DNA of 64,000 nucleotides from Hyphomonadaceae bacterium JAD_PAG50586_4. GTDB lineage: Bacteria; Pseudomonadota; Alphaproteobacteria; Caulobacterales; Aquidulcibacteraceae. Below the pieces are notes generated by a model. That model saw nothing but the letters and a program-made list of their open reading frames with translations, did not search any database and was not told where the DNA came from. The stretch is from contig CP096134.1 of NCBI GenBank assembly GCA_023242925.1, positions 1,879,501 through 1,943,500 of the forward strand, given 5' to 3'. This document shows positions 1-9,994 of the stretch, piece after piece. Numbering within the stretch: position 1 is the stretch's first letter; every line of letters starts with the position of its first letter. Made by a program: the position numbers and the translations under genes.

Positions 1-924
1 TCGCAAGCCCTGGGGCGGCTGCCCGAACGCGCGAATGAAGGCGCGGCGCATGCGCTCTGGATCGCGAAAGCCTGTTGAGGCGGCGATTAGTTCGATGGGT
101 TCGCGTGAATCTTCCACGCGCTCGCGCGCCGCTTCCAATCGTAAGCGCTCCACCACTTTGGCCGGGCTCACGCCGAAGCTACGCGCGAAAGCGCGCGAGA
201 AATTGCGCGGGCTCATCGCCATGCGTTCGGCCAATTGCTCCACGCTCAGTCGTTCAGCGAGGTGGCCTCGCATCCAATCGAGCAGGGATGAAAACGCCGT
301 CTCTCCACCGAGATCGGCGAGCGCCGAAAATTGCGACTGTCCGCCCGGTCTTCGATAATAGACCACCATCTCTTGAGCGACACGGCGTGCGATGTGTTCG
401 CCCAAATCGTCGGCGATCAAGGCGAGCGAGAGGTCAATCCCTGCGCTCACGCCGCCCGATGTCCAAATAGCGCCGTCGCGGACATGGATGCGGTCCGGCT
501 CAACGACGATGTTCGGATAGAGTTTTTGAAACATCTCGGCCAAGCGCCAGTGCGTGGTGACGCGCCGCCCGTCGAGCAAGCCCGCGGCCGCGAGAAGGGC
601 CGCCCCCGAGCAGACGCTGCATAAACGCCGGCCTTCGCCTTCGAAGGCGCGAAGATAGGCAAGGGTGTCGGCGCATTCGACGGCCTCTGGTCCGCCTGGG
701 CCGCCAACGACCATGAGCGTGTCCGGCCGGGGCGCTTTGAAAATGGAGACGGTCTCCATGAGGGCGCCAGCCGAGGTGCGTACGCCACGACCTTTGACCG
801 AGAGAATTTGGAGCTTGTAGGCGCCCGGCGACATCTCTTGCGCGAATTCGAACGCGGTCATCGGCCCGGCGGCGTCGAGCAGCTGAAAGCGATCATAGAC
901 GAAGATGCCGACCGTCTTGGTCAT
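1..924 (-). CDS. GlxA-type transcriptional regulator (DJ-1/PfpI + AraC HTH), 3' end cut by window
   Basis: The reverse strand reads open from an ATG at 924 to the window edge (308 codons, no stop), so the C-terminus is missing. The N-terminal ~190 residues resemble the DJ-1/PfpI fold of GlxA-family regulators: MTKTVGIFVYD start, VVGGPGG, and the nucleophile-elbow-like CSVCSGAALLAAAG. The rest is an AraC-type double HTH, with SVEQLAERMAMSPRNFSRAF as first helix-turn-helix and the IAASTGFRDPERMRRAF signature. It is transcribed divergently from the TonB receptor at 1116, across a ~190 bp gap, so it is a good candidate regulator of the 1.1-7.4 kb cluster. That assignment is inference from position. 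Confidence 0.88.
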   Translation of the reverse strand, partial: MTKTVGIFVYDRFQLLDAAGPMTAFEFAQEMSPGAYKLQILSVKGRGVRTSAGALMETVSIFKAPRPDTLMVVGGPGGPEAVECADTLAYLRAFEGEGRRLCSVCSGAALLAAAGLLDGRRVTTHWRLAEMFQKLYPNIVVEPDRIHVRDGAIWTSGGVSAGIDLSLALIADDLGEHIARRVAQEMVVYYRRPGGQSQFSALADLGGETAFSSLLDWMRGHLAERLSVEQLAERMAMSPRNFSRAFARSFGVSPAKVVERLRLEAARERVEDSREPIELIAASTGFRDPERMRRAFIRAFGQPPQGLR

Positions 925-1115
925 TGTCCGAAAATGAGGGATCACCGTCATTTCGTCAATGCGGGCGAGGAGCCATCTTCAGGCCTCAACGTGTGCATTC
1001 CGGTGAACCCAAATGACGAAAACGCAGATTTACGGCTCGGTCTTTTGGGGTCCCCCTAGCGAGGTGAGGAAGTAAGGCCGATCGGCAAAGCCGGCGACAC
1101 TCAACGGGGGCATCA

Positions 1116-3318
1116 ATGACCAAATCGTCCAAGACTGATCGTAGAAGCGTTTGTTCTAGCCGCGCTGCACGCTTGCTTTCGGCAGCGTCCGTGTCGCTGA
1201 TGGCGTCGCTGGCGGCGCCTAATGCGCTGGCGCAGCAAGCCGAAGCCTCCGCTGGCGCCGACGAGGAGATCGTGGTCACCGCGCAGAAACGCGAAGAGCG
1301 TCTTCAGGACGTGCCGATCTCGATCGCCGTGCTTGGAGGAGAACAACTCGATCAGCAGAGCACGGGTGGTGCGCTTGAGGCGCTGACTTCGGTGCCCTCG
1401 ATCTCTCAAGCTACCAGCGATGCTGGCGGGATGACGCAGGTCTCCATTCGTGGCGTGGCGCCCACGGTGCCGTTTGGCGGCGGCTCGTCGACTGTTGGAT
1501 ATTATCTGGACTCCATCCCGTTTGGATTGGTGAATTCCGCGGCGGTACCCAACGCCAACGCCTACGATATGTCGCGGATGGAAGTGTTGCGTGGACCGCA
1601 AGGCACGCTCTATGGCGCAAGTGCGCTGAACGGCGTCGTGCGTATCATCACGAATGATGCTGATCCGACGCAGTTTGAAGTGAAAGCGCGTGCAGGCCTG
1701 TCGAGCACCGATGGGGGCGAGTCAAGTTACCGCGCCGACGTTGCTTTGAACATGCCGATCATCGAAGACCGCCTGGCGCTTCGCGTTGTCGCTGGCCGTG
1801 AAAGCCTCGGTGGCTGGATTGATCAACCCGCGCGCGGCGTGGACGACGCCAATAATTCGACGAGTGACAATCTACGCCTCAAGCTCGCCTTCCTACCGAC
1901 CGACGATCTTCGGATCGATCTGGGCGTCTGGTATTCGCGCGAAGAATATGACGCCGCGCCCTATGCCGACGATGACGGCAATCAGTCGACGCCATTGGCG
2001 CAGCCTGGAGAGACCGAATTCACCGCATACAATGCCAGAGTGACTTACGACCTTCCGTTCATGTCCATCTCAAGCTCAACGAGCTTCTTGGATTTCAACC
2101 AATTCGCGTACACGGATGCAAGTTACCTCGCTCCGATAGATCCCGCGTTGCTTCAGCTCTATTCGGATCTACCGGCGGAAGTGTTTACGCAGGAATTGCT
2201 GCTCAGTTCGGTTGGCGAAGGGCCATGGCGCTGGTCGGCGGGCTTTTTCTACCGCGATGCGCAGGGTGAACGATATCAGACCCTTCCTGCGGCGTTGCCG
2301 GGGCCGATTTCGTGGCGCGACACTTCGGAATCCACCGCCATTTTCGGTGAGGTAACCCGCGTATTCGCAGATGGGGAGTTCGAACTCACAGGCGGCCTGC
2401 GTTATTTCGAAGACACCTCGGAGACGGTGACGCTGCTGGTTCCAGGCACTTTCCTCCCTCCAAATACAGCAAGCTCGGAGTTTGACGCGCTGACGCCACG
2501 GCTCGTGGCGACATGGCTTCCGAGCCCCGATTTCACGATGTACGCATCCTACTCCGAGGGTTTTCGCAGCGGCCTGAATCAGACGCCGCTCACTCTGCTT
2601 CAGGCGCCGTTGCCGCCCGCTGAGGCCGACAGACTTCACAATTACGAAATTGGCGCGCGAGGAAGTTTGTTCAATAGCTTCGCCACTTACGATGCGGCTG
2701 TCTATTATATCAATTGGCAAGACATCCAGCTGGCAGGCAGCTTAACCTATGGTGATCCGCCAGTTTATATCAGCGCGACGATCAACGGCAGAATCAGCGA
2801 GCGGTTTCGGGACGGATCTCAGCTTGACGCTTCATCCAGCGGACGGTTTCGAAGTCGGCGGCGCTTTCAGTTACAACGACCTGACACAAGATGCCGATGT
2901 GTTTCAGACGGGCGTCTTAGTTTACAACAAAGGCGATCGGCTGAGTTTTTCACCGGAAATCACTGCGAGCGTTTTCCTCAATTACGACTTTGCGCTGTCG
3001 AGTGCGTTTGACGCTCGCCTGAACATCAGTGCGAATTATACCTCTGAGCAGATCCTGAACGTACTGCCAAATGGGGCGCAGACATCGCTTTGTGACGTCG
3101 TCGGTGTGGTCCCCAATCAGATTGCAACTTGCTTCAGCGATGAGCCGGTGTTCGTGAATGCGAGCTTCGACATCTCCACGCATTCTGGTCAAACCTTGTC
3201 GCTCTTTGCGACCAATTTGACCAATTCCGAGGATGTCGCCGCGCCAGACTATTCGCCGACAACGGCATTTCGTCCGCGGCCTACAACAATCGGCCTTCAG
3301 TTCGAAGTACGATACTGA
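1116..3318 (+). CDS. TonB-dependent receptor, frameshifted near 2790
   Basis: Outer-membrane TonB-dependent receptor of about 733 residues once the frame is repaired. A signal peptide ends at NALAQ, followed by the TonB box EEIVVTAQKREE and a plug domain (LQDVPISIAVL, MEVLRGPQGTLYGASALNGVVRI). The barrel ends in an aromatic C-terminus (FEVRY), as expected for BamA-dependent insertion. The reading frame is broken near 2789-2800: the upstream frame is good through ISATING, and the downstream frame resumes at ESASGFGTDLS, consistent with one extra base. This is the CirA/Caulobacter-type receptor class often used for plant- or aromatic-derived substrates. Next to a tannase-like hydrolase, the ligand may be an aromatic ester, but the substrate is not shown by sequence. 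Confidence 0.88.
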
Positions 3319-3404
3319 GAGCATGCCGAGAGCGGGGCGTGCATTCCTCCGGCGCGCCCCGCATCTCGTCCGCCGCACACCGCCCGCACCCGGACGATCA
3401 TCGC

Positions 3405-4945
3405 ATGCACGTCAAATACTTACCGCTGCTGCAAAGGCTTCTGATCGTTGCGATGCTTTGGCTCGTGATGGGTGGGTCGCCAGCGCTGGCTCAATCAAGC
3501 GCGCAATTGACGCGCGCCCAATGCGAAGGTTTGGTCGGCGTTGATTTTGCTCGTGTGGAAGACGCCCCGAGCGAGGTGCTCTCCGCAAATCTGGTTATGG
3601 GGGCAGGAAGTCTTCCGAGCTATTGCGAGATTCTCGGACGCACATGGCGCGATGTGCGGTTTCGCGTGCGTCTTCCGATGGCCGGTTGGAACGGTAAGCT
3701 CGTTGTTTTCGGCACCGGTGGTCAGGCGGGCGATTTTTTCCAGACGATCCAGCATCGCCGGTCTCGACGAGCGGGTCGGCGCTTCGTCAAGGCTATGCGA
3801 CCGCCACGCACAATGGCGGGCACGTCTCAGCGATGACCGACGCCAGCTGGGCGCTGGAAAATGAGCCAGCGTTATTGGATTACGGTTTTCGCGCGCCGCA
3901 CGTGACCGGATTGATCGCGCGCGCGGTGGTCGGACACATCTACGGGCGTCAGGCGCGGCTGGCCTATTATAGCGGCTGCTCCAATGGCGGCCGAGAGGCG
4001 CTCCAACTGGCGCAGCATTATCCCACCGATTATGACGGGATCATCGCAGGCGCGCCGTCGATGCGTTGGAGCGAACTTTTCGCCCATCTCCATTGGTTCG
4101 CCAACCGCCTCTATGGCGATCGCGCGGTGCTCGATCGGAACGCTCTCACGATCCTGCACCGCTTTGTGCTCGATCGATGTGACGAGTTGGACGGCGTACG
4201 CGACGGCATTCTGGAAGACCCGCGCGAATGTCAGGTTGATGTGGGGCAGATCATTTGCAGAGGACGCAGTACGCGAAATTGTCTGACCGCCGAGCAAGCG
4301 CAAGCTGCACGAGAAATCTATGATGGTCCGCATGATCGCGAAGGACGCCGCGTTACCTATTCCAGCGCCATGCCCGGCTCAGAATTGGTTTGGGACGATT
4401 TCGACGGCATCGAGAGCTATCCGCAATCGGTCTTCCGCTATCAGAGCCTCATGCCCGCGCCCGCAGAGGCGCTTGTTGTCGATGAGGCGCGATTGAATGA
4501 ATATATCAGGCGGAGCGGCGGCAGCGATGCGATATTGTCGGCAGACAATCCTGATCTCCGGCGCTTCCGGGACAATGGCGGCAGGCTTCTGTCGTACATG
4601 GGGTGGAACGATCCCATTGGCGGTGTCCGCGAAACCATAGATTATTATGCCACGGTGGAGCGGGTGATCGGCGGGCGCGAAGCGACGCAGGGTTTCTATC
4701 GGCTCTTCATGGTCCCCGGCATGAACCATTGCACGGGCGGCGACGGCGCCTATCAGATCGATTGGCTCAATGCACTCGACGCATGGGTCGATGGCCAGCA
4801 AGCGCCCCTAAGCATCACCGGATATCGGCCGGCCGCGAACGGCGAACCTGCATTCTTCAGAAATGTCTCGCCGCTTCTCATCGGGAGCGAGCACTCAACG
4901 CAAGAAGCGTCGCAGCCATCGCGCGATGCCCTGGGAGATCGATAG
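3405..4945 (+). CDS. Tannase/feruloyl-esterase family alpha/beta-hydrolase, frameshifted near 3745-3785
   Basis: Exported esterase of the tannase family, about 513 residues after frame repair. The ATG at 3405 starts a signal peptide ending SPALAQ. The nucleophile motif is in YYSGCSNGGREALQLAQ (C-S-x-G-G), followed by the family-typical DYDGIIAGAPS. The distal catalytic Asp/His region includes VPGMNHCTGG. These enzymes hydrolyse gallate, ferulate or similar aromatic esters. The frame changes between QTIQ (~3750) and ALRQGYATATHNGGH (~3780); the intervening bases could hold one deletion or two insertions. The stop overlaps the M20 gene start, so the two are co-transcribed. The exact substrate is unknown. 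Confidence 0.82.
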
Positions 4946-6131
4946 TCGTGAACATTACCCCCGCGCCTCCGACGCGGTGGCGCGCGCCATCGACATTCTG
5001 AGCGATCTCGTCGGTTTCGACACAACGTCCGCCAACAGCAATCTGGCGCTTATGCGCTACGTTGAGGCATTGCTCGCCGCGCGCGGCGTGACCGCAGAAC
5101 TTCTGTTGGATGATACGGGCCAGAAGGCCAACCTCTTTGCGACTGTCGGGCCGTCACGTCCCGAAGGCGTCATCCTTTCTGGTCACACCGATGTGGTGCC
5201 GGTGGCGGAGCAGAATTGGTCAAGTGACCCTTTCGTGCTCACACAACGTGACACGCGCCTCTACGGGCGTGGGACGGCGGACATGAAAGCCTTCATTGCC
5301 TGCAGTTTGGCGGCCCTTGATTTCGCCAAGCTCGATGCGTTGCAGCGCCCCATTCATTTGGCCTTCTCCTATGACGAAGAGGTGGGATGCCTGGGCGCGC
5401 CGCGCCTTATCGAGAGGATTGCTGATACGATAGCGCTGCCCGCAGTGGCGATCGTGGGCGAGCCGTCCTTGATGCGCATCATAGGCAGCCACAAGAGCGT
5501 AAACATCTACAAGGTGACCGTGACGGGCGTTCCGGCGCATTCAAGCGCTGCGCATCTTGGGCTTTCCGCCAACGCGCTTGCCATCCAACTCATGAATGTG
5601 CTGCTCCAAATCGCCGGCAAGCTGACAGCGAAGGAGGCGCACAATGCCGATTTCCAGCCGCCGTTCTCAACATTGACCGTGGGGCTTATGAAGGGCGGCA
5701 CGGCCGCGAATATTTTGGCGGCTGAGGCAAGTTTCGTCTTCGATCTTCGCTCGTTGCCCGAGCACGATCCAGACGAGATTCTGCGGCCTTTCCATGCGGA
5801 GATGGAGGCGCTCCGCGTAGCTTATCCCTTGGCGACAATCACTTTCGAACCGCAGGCCGCGGTCCCGCCCTTGGCGCGGGTGTTGGAAAGCAAGGCCGAA
5901 ACGTTGGTGCGGCGCGTTGGCGGAGACAATTCGGATATGATCGCTGGATCGTTCGGCGCTGAAGCGGGGCAATTCCAGCAGGCCGGATTTTCTACCGTGA
6001 TCTGCGGGCCGGGCTCGATTGATCAGGCGCACCAAGCTGATGAGTTCATCGAGATCAGCGAAATTGAAAAGTGCATGATCTTCATGGACCGATTGTTCAC
6101 GTCTTTGACCGCGCAGGCGGAAGCGGCATGA
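4926..6131 (+). CDS. M20 family deacylase, acetylornithine-deacetylase-like
   Basis: Cytoplasmic zinc metallo-deacylase of the M20/ArgE-DapE group, ~401 residues from the ATG at 4926. Metal and catalytic motifs are present in order: SGHTDVVP (His, Asp), GRGTADMKAF, DEEVGCLGAP (catalytic Glu pair), GEPS, and the C-terminal HQADEF histidine. A dimerisation insert containing VPAHSSAAHLGLSAN matches ArgE-like enzymes. The gene overlaps the tannase stop and is itself overlapped by the MFS start (ATGA at 6128-6131). That context suggests hydrolysis of an N-acylated or amide compound taken up by the cluster rather than arginine biosynthesis. The specific substrate is inference. Confidence 0.86.
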   Translation: MPWEIDSREHYPRASDAVARAIDILSDLVGFDTTSANSNLALMRYVEALLAARGVTAELLLDDTGQKANLFATVGPSRPEGVILSGHTDVVPVAEQNWSSDPFVLTQRDTRLYGRGTADMKAFIACSLAALDFAKLDALQRPIHLAFSYDEEVGCLGAPRLIERIADTIALPAVAIVGEPSLMRIIGSHKSVNIYKVTVTGVPAHSSAAHLGLSANALAIQLMNVLLQIAGKLTAKEAHNADFQPPFSTLTVGLMKGGTAANILAAEASFVFDLRSLPEHDPDEILRPFHAEMEALRVAYPLATITFEPQAAVPPLARVLESKAETLVRRVGGDNSDMIAGSFGAEAGQFQQAGFSTVICGPGSIDQAHQADEFIEISEIEKCMIFMDRLFTSLTAQAEAA

Positions 6132-7400
6132 GTTTCCTGTCTCGCCGCAAACGTAATGTGGGCGCTGCCATCATCGGCAACACGCTCGAATGGTTCGACA
6201 TCCTGGTGTACGCCTATTTCGTCGAGGCGATTGCGTCGAATTTCTTCCCGGCGACGAGCGGGGCCACATCGCTGCTGTTGGCCTACGGCACCTTTGGCCT
6301 CTCGTTTATCGCACGACCGCTGGGCGCATTGGTGCTTGGCCGCATCGCCGACAAAGTCGGTAGGCGCACAGCGCTCGTTTATGCGAGCGCGCTCATGTTT
6401 GTCGGCACGCTCGCCATCGGGATATTGCCAAATTATGCAACCATCGGCATCGCCGCGCCTTTGCTGCTCTTGGTGGCGCGCTTGGTTCAGGGCTTTTCCG
6501 TGGGGGAGAATTCGGAAGTGCGGCTGCTTACCTCGCCGAGCAATCCGCTGATCGGCGCGCCTTTTATTCCAGTTTGCAGTTCGCAAGCCAGGGTTTGGGC
6601 ATGGTGCTCGCCGCGTTGATTGGTCTGGCGCTCTATGAGGTGCTTTCCTCCGAGGCCATGACCGAATGGGGATGGCGTATTCCCTTCCTGATCGGCGCGG
6701 CCATGGGGCCCGTAGCCTTTTTCATTCGTCGGAATGCGGACGAGACACCGGAATTTCTTGCAGCGGAGGCGCAACCGCAGCCAAAGCGGCGCCAACGCCG
6801 AAGCACAATTTTCTACTGCGTTGCGCGGTCGGCGCGGGCGCGGTGCTCGCTTGCAACGTGACGATTTATTTTCTCGTCTATATTCCAAGTTTCGCACATT
6901 CAGTTTTGGGCGCGGCGCCTACGATCGCGTATTCAACCGCGCTCGTTTCCGGTGCGACTTTGTTTGTTGCCGCGCCCTTGGCCGGTATGATCGCCGACCG
7001 CATAGGCGCTCTTCGTCACGGACTGATTGCGGCAGCACTTCTCATCGTCAGCGCCTATCCGATATTCGCGGCCATGGTCTCTGGTCGTAATGAGATCTCT
7101 ATCCTGCTCGGCCAGTTTGCACTTTCTATTGGCGCGGCCCTCTATGTGGGCGCGCTTCCAGCAATCTTGGCGGGGCTCTTTGATACCCGTAACCGCTCGC
7201 TGGGGGTGGCGATTTCCTACAATGTGGCTGTGATGACCGGTGGCGGCTTTGCGCAGATGATCTTTGTGCTGTTGCTGGAGTGGAGCGGTTCGGTTGTGTC
7301 GCCCAGCTATTATGTGGTGTTTGCGGGCGTAGTGAGCCTCTGCGCGCTGCTCATATGCGCGCAAATGGCGAAAGTTGATCGAAGCCAAAACTATCGATAG
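6128..7400 (+). CDS. MHS-type MFS transporter, two frameshifts
   Basis: Major facilitator of the metabolite:H+ symporter type, ~424 residues after repair. The signature GNTLEWFDILVYAYF opens helix 1 and GRIADKVGRR marks the loop 2/3 motif. The frame breaks at the five-G run 6502-6506. Adding one G restores the expected GFSVGGEFGSAAAYLAEQ and joins to SSLQFASQGLGMV. A second break near 6780-6800 joins AEAQPQPK to PTPKHNFLLRC. Both repairs need one added base, as in homopolymer under-calling. The gene overlaps the M20 gene by four bases and probably imports the compound that the M20 enzyme processes. Confidence 0.82.
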
Positions 7401-7453
7401 CCTCGTTGCGCGCGCTGGTTAGCTTGGCGGCGATCGCGGATGGTCTTCGATGA

Positions 7454-8392
7454 ATGACTGACACACGCAGAGTCCCGCTCGACACCGAGTACGGCATAAA
7501 GGAATGGGACGATCTCCGGTTGTTCTTGGCGATCGTGCGCGGCGGCCACTTCCAGGGCGCGGCTCGCATCATGAAGACCAATCAGACAACGGTTGCCCGT
7601 CGTTTCCGTCGCATGGAAGAAATGCTGGGCGCCAAATTGCTCGAACGCTTCGGGCAGGAGTTCAAGCTCACCAAATCAGGCGCGGAGATTTTCGATCGCG
7701 CGATCGCCATCGAGCAATTGGCGCAAGAGGTGAATGATCGCGTGCGCGCGCTCGATGTGCGCCCGAGCGGCACTGTGAAGCTTGCGGTCACAGAAGGGTT
7801 GGCGTCGCTTTGGCTGACCGCGCGACTGGCCGAATTCTGCAAGCGATATCCAGAGATCAGCCTGGAGTTGATCCCCAGTCACGGCGAGTATGATCTGCTG
7901 ACAAGCGGCGCCGATGTGGCGATTGGCTGGCGCAGGCCGATGGAGCCGCGCCTTGTGGGATCTCGGATCGGTTCGGTCGGCTTCATTCTCTTCGCGAGCG
8001 AGGATTATGTACGGGAATTTGGCGCGTTCGAGAACGTCGCCGACGTCGAGCGTCATTGGTTCTTACAATACGACACGCATGAGGTTCAGCGCTGGAACAC
8101 CTCTCTCATGCAAGAGGCGCGCGGGCTTGAGCGCATCAAGCTACGCACCAGTTCGATCTTTATCTATCTCTCGGCTGTGCGCGCGGGCATGGGGATTGGA
8201 CACCTGCCCACCTTCTATCAGCACCGCTATTCCGACCTCGTGGAGATGCCGGTTGAGCTGGCGGACAGGGGCGAACTTTGGCTTGTTTCCCATGAGGAGA
8301 CGAACGGGTTCAAGCGAACGAGGATGTTGCTCGATTTTCTTCGCGCTGACTTTAAAGCAAATGGCGGTCAGTTGTTTCGGCAGTCTCCATGA
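7454..8392 (+). CDS. LysR family transcriptional regulator
   Basis: Intact 312-residue LysR-type regulator. The N-terminal winged HTH is WDDLRLFLAIVRGGHFQGAARIMKTNQTTVARRFRRMEE, read here in parts around residues 17-55. It is followed by the linker and a periplasmic-binding-like effector domain (PSGTVKLAVTEGL; later RAGMGIGHLPTFY). It lies 53 bp after the transporter on the same strand, so it may regulate the receptor-esterase-deacylase-transporter set or be autoregulated from its own promoter. No operator was identified. Confidence 0.92.
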   Translation: MTDTRRVPLDTEYGIKEWDDLRLFLAIVRGGHFQGAARIMKTNQTTVARRFRRMEEMLGAKLLERFGQEFKLTKSGAEIFDRAIAIEQLAQEVNDRVRALDVRPSGTVKLAVTEGLASLWLTARLAEFCKRYPEISLELIPSHGEYDLLTSGADVAIGWRRPMEPRLVGSRIGSVGFILFASEDYVREFGAFENVADVERHWFLQYDTHEVQRWNTSLMQEARGLERIKLRTSSIFIYLSAVRAGMGIGHLPTFYQHRYSDLVEMPVELADRGELWLVSHEETNGFKRTRMLLDFLRADFKANGGQLFRQSP

Positions 8393-8680
8393 ATTGTTGG
8401 GCGCCGCTTGCGTCCGAACCGGATGTGAGCGGGGCAAGCACGACCTTCGATGACCGAACCGGGCGCCATAGGTCGCCGCGAGGCGCGCGCCGCCTGTATC
8501 GTCGACCCTTGGAGCTGCGCGCGCCCGTTGGGAAACACATGCGCGGCCCTTGTCGGGGGATTTACACAGGCCTCGTTGGTGAGCAATTCGATGCGCCGCT
8601 GTGTGCTGTCGACGTCAATATCGCGGGCGCGACAACCCATACTCTAGCGCCGTCGGTCAAGAGGGGGCATTCTACGATCC

Positions 8681-9097
8681 ATGTTGAGGGGGTTGCGGCA
8701 CGGTCGCACCGGGCTTTCCCAGGTGCTTGCGGCGCTGGCGTTCATCGCCATAGCCGTGCGTGCTCTCGTCCCGTCCGGTTACATGGTGGGCCCATCCGAG
8801 GATGGGCGTATCCTCCCGATCGTGCTGTGCTCGGGCCACGAGGCTTTTCTTGATTTAGCGAGCGGCCAACTCGTCGAGGGTGGCGCTCCCGTCGAGGACG
8901 ACGGTCAATCAAGGCAAACGAGCGCGCCTTGCGTCTTTGCCGTCTCGGCGCACTTTGCAACGCCGCAAGGCGCGACCGAGCCCGTTTTGGCGCACGTTTA
9001 TGCCGGCGAAGCGCTGGCCATTCGTCCCGTCAGCGTACCTGGCCGCGGCCTCGCCGCGCCTCCGCCCTGGGCGACAGGACCTCCACTCACAGCCTGA
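8681..9097 (+). CDS. DUF2946-like small membrane/periplasmic protein
   Basis: A 138-residue protein with a hydrophobic N-terminal helix (VLAALAFIAIAVRALVPSGYM) and the short conserved block ILPIVLCSGH seen in DUF2946 proteins. The Cys-Gly-His cluster could bind metal. DUF2946 genes commonly sit beside copper-related TonB receptors and PCuAC proteins, which agrees with the genes that follow here. Function is not established. It is the first gene of the copper locus and is separated from LysR by 288 bp with no supported gene. Confidence 0.72.
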   Translation: MLRGLRHGRTGLSQVLAALAFIAIAVRALVPSGYMVGPSEDGRILPIVLCSGHEAFLDLASGQLVEGGAPVEDDGQSRQTSAPCVFAVSAHFATPQGATEPVLAHVYAGEALAIRPVSVPGRGLAAPPPWATGPPLTA

Positions 9098-9188
9098 CGA
9101 TGACTTAAACGCGCGGCTCTTGCGGGAGTCGCGTGCGTTCGGCGTGCGCGTTGAGCGCCGTCGCATCTAAAGCGCGTGAGATTTTCAC

Positions 9189-9497
9189 ATGACATCATCG
9201 ACCGGGCGCGCCGCTGCGCCTGAACAGGGCGATGCGCCCTTAGACGCCGAGACTGGCTGGCGGATCGCCAATCCCATTCTGTGCGCCTTGATCGGTCTGA
9301 TCGCGGGCGGTTGGAATGGCGCACTCATAGGCTTGGCTGCCGGCGTCGCGCTGATCGCTGCGCCCTATGTGCCGGCGCCATTGTTCGCGTTTGCGCGCAC
9401 TGGGCTCGCTTGGGCGATGGCGAGGATTGTCGCGGCGCTCCGCAACCTTGAGCAACGCGCGCCCGCCTTTCGTCGCCTCGTCAGGGGGCGTTCATGA
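9189..9497 (+). CDS. Small membrane protein of unknown function
   Basis: A 102-residue protein with two predicted membrane segments: a Gly/Ala/Ile-rich stretch near residues 30-60, and a second near 63-80. A basic tail (RRLVRGRS) follows. The stop overlaps the next start by four bases (ATGA), so it is translationally coupled to the DUF2244 gene. I do not recognise the family; the context suggests membrane support for the copper locus. Confidence 0.65.
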   Translation: MTSSTGRAAAPEQGDAPLDAETGWRIANPILCALIGLIAGGWNGALIGLAAGVALIAAPYVPAPLFAFARTGLAWAMARIVAALRNLEQRAPAFRRLVRGRS

Positions 9498-9985
9498 GCG
9501 ACCGTGTCTGGTTTGACGCGCGCATCCGGCCAAACGCCGCCATGAGCAGACGAGGACTTGCTCTGGTTGGCGCCGGCCTCATGGCGCCGGCGTTGATCTT
9601 CGGCGTCATCATGCTCGTTTACGAAGCATGGCCCGCTACGCTCTTTCTGGGCGTCGAGGCAGCACTTGCGGTCATTGCGCTCTATTGGTGCGCCAAGCGG
9701 CTCTCCGAGCAATGGGAGCGCGTATTGCTGACCGACCACGCGCTGGTGGTTGAGGCCTGGGATCAAGGCAAACCAATCGCGACCGAGCAGATCGATCCGA
9801 ATTGGGCCTCGATTGAGCGGCGCGTCAGCCGTGATTTCGGCTGCGAGGCTGTCTTCGTGCGCGTGCGCCGCAGGCGCGTCCGCATCGCCCAAGCACTCAG
9901 TCCAAAGGAGCGCGTCGAACTCGCCGACGCGCTCGAACATGCACTCCATCAACGAAAGGCCGGCTTCGCAGTACGCGTGGCCTGA
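9494..9985 (+). CDS. DUF2244 domain-containing membrane protein
   Basis: A 163-residue protein with two transmembrane helices near residues 22-65 (LALVGAGLMAPALIFGVIM and the following segment). A conserved soluble half follows, with ERVLLTDHALVVE and RRRVRIAQALSPKERVELADAL. This is the DUF2244 arrangement, often found near cytochrome oxidase or copper genes in alphaproteobacteria. Biochemical function is unknown. It is coupled to the upstream gene and ends ten bases before the TonB receptor start. Confidence 0.78.
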   Translation: MSDRVWFDARIRPNAAMSRRGLALVGAGLMAPALIFGVIMLVYEAWPATLFLGVEAALAVIALYWCAKRLSEQWERVLLTDHALVVEAWDQGKPIATEQIDPNWASIERRVSRDFGCEAVFVRVRRRRVRIAQALSPKERVELADALEHALHQRKAGFAVRVA

Positions 9986-9994
9986 GGGGACATC

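Noticed and set aside
9098..9188. Possible small peptide gene such as a metallophore precursor in the copper locus
   Set aside because: No conserved leader or Cys-rich core peptide is visible, and the modifying enzymes MbnB/MbnC are absent.
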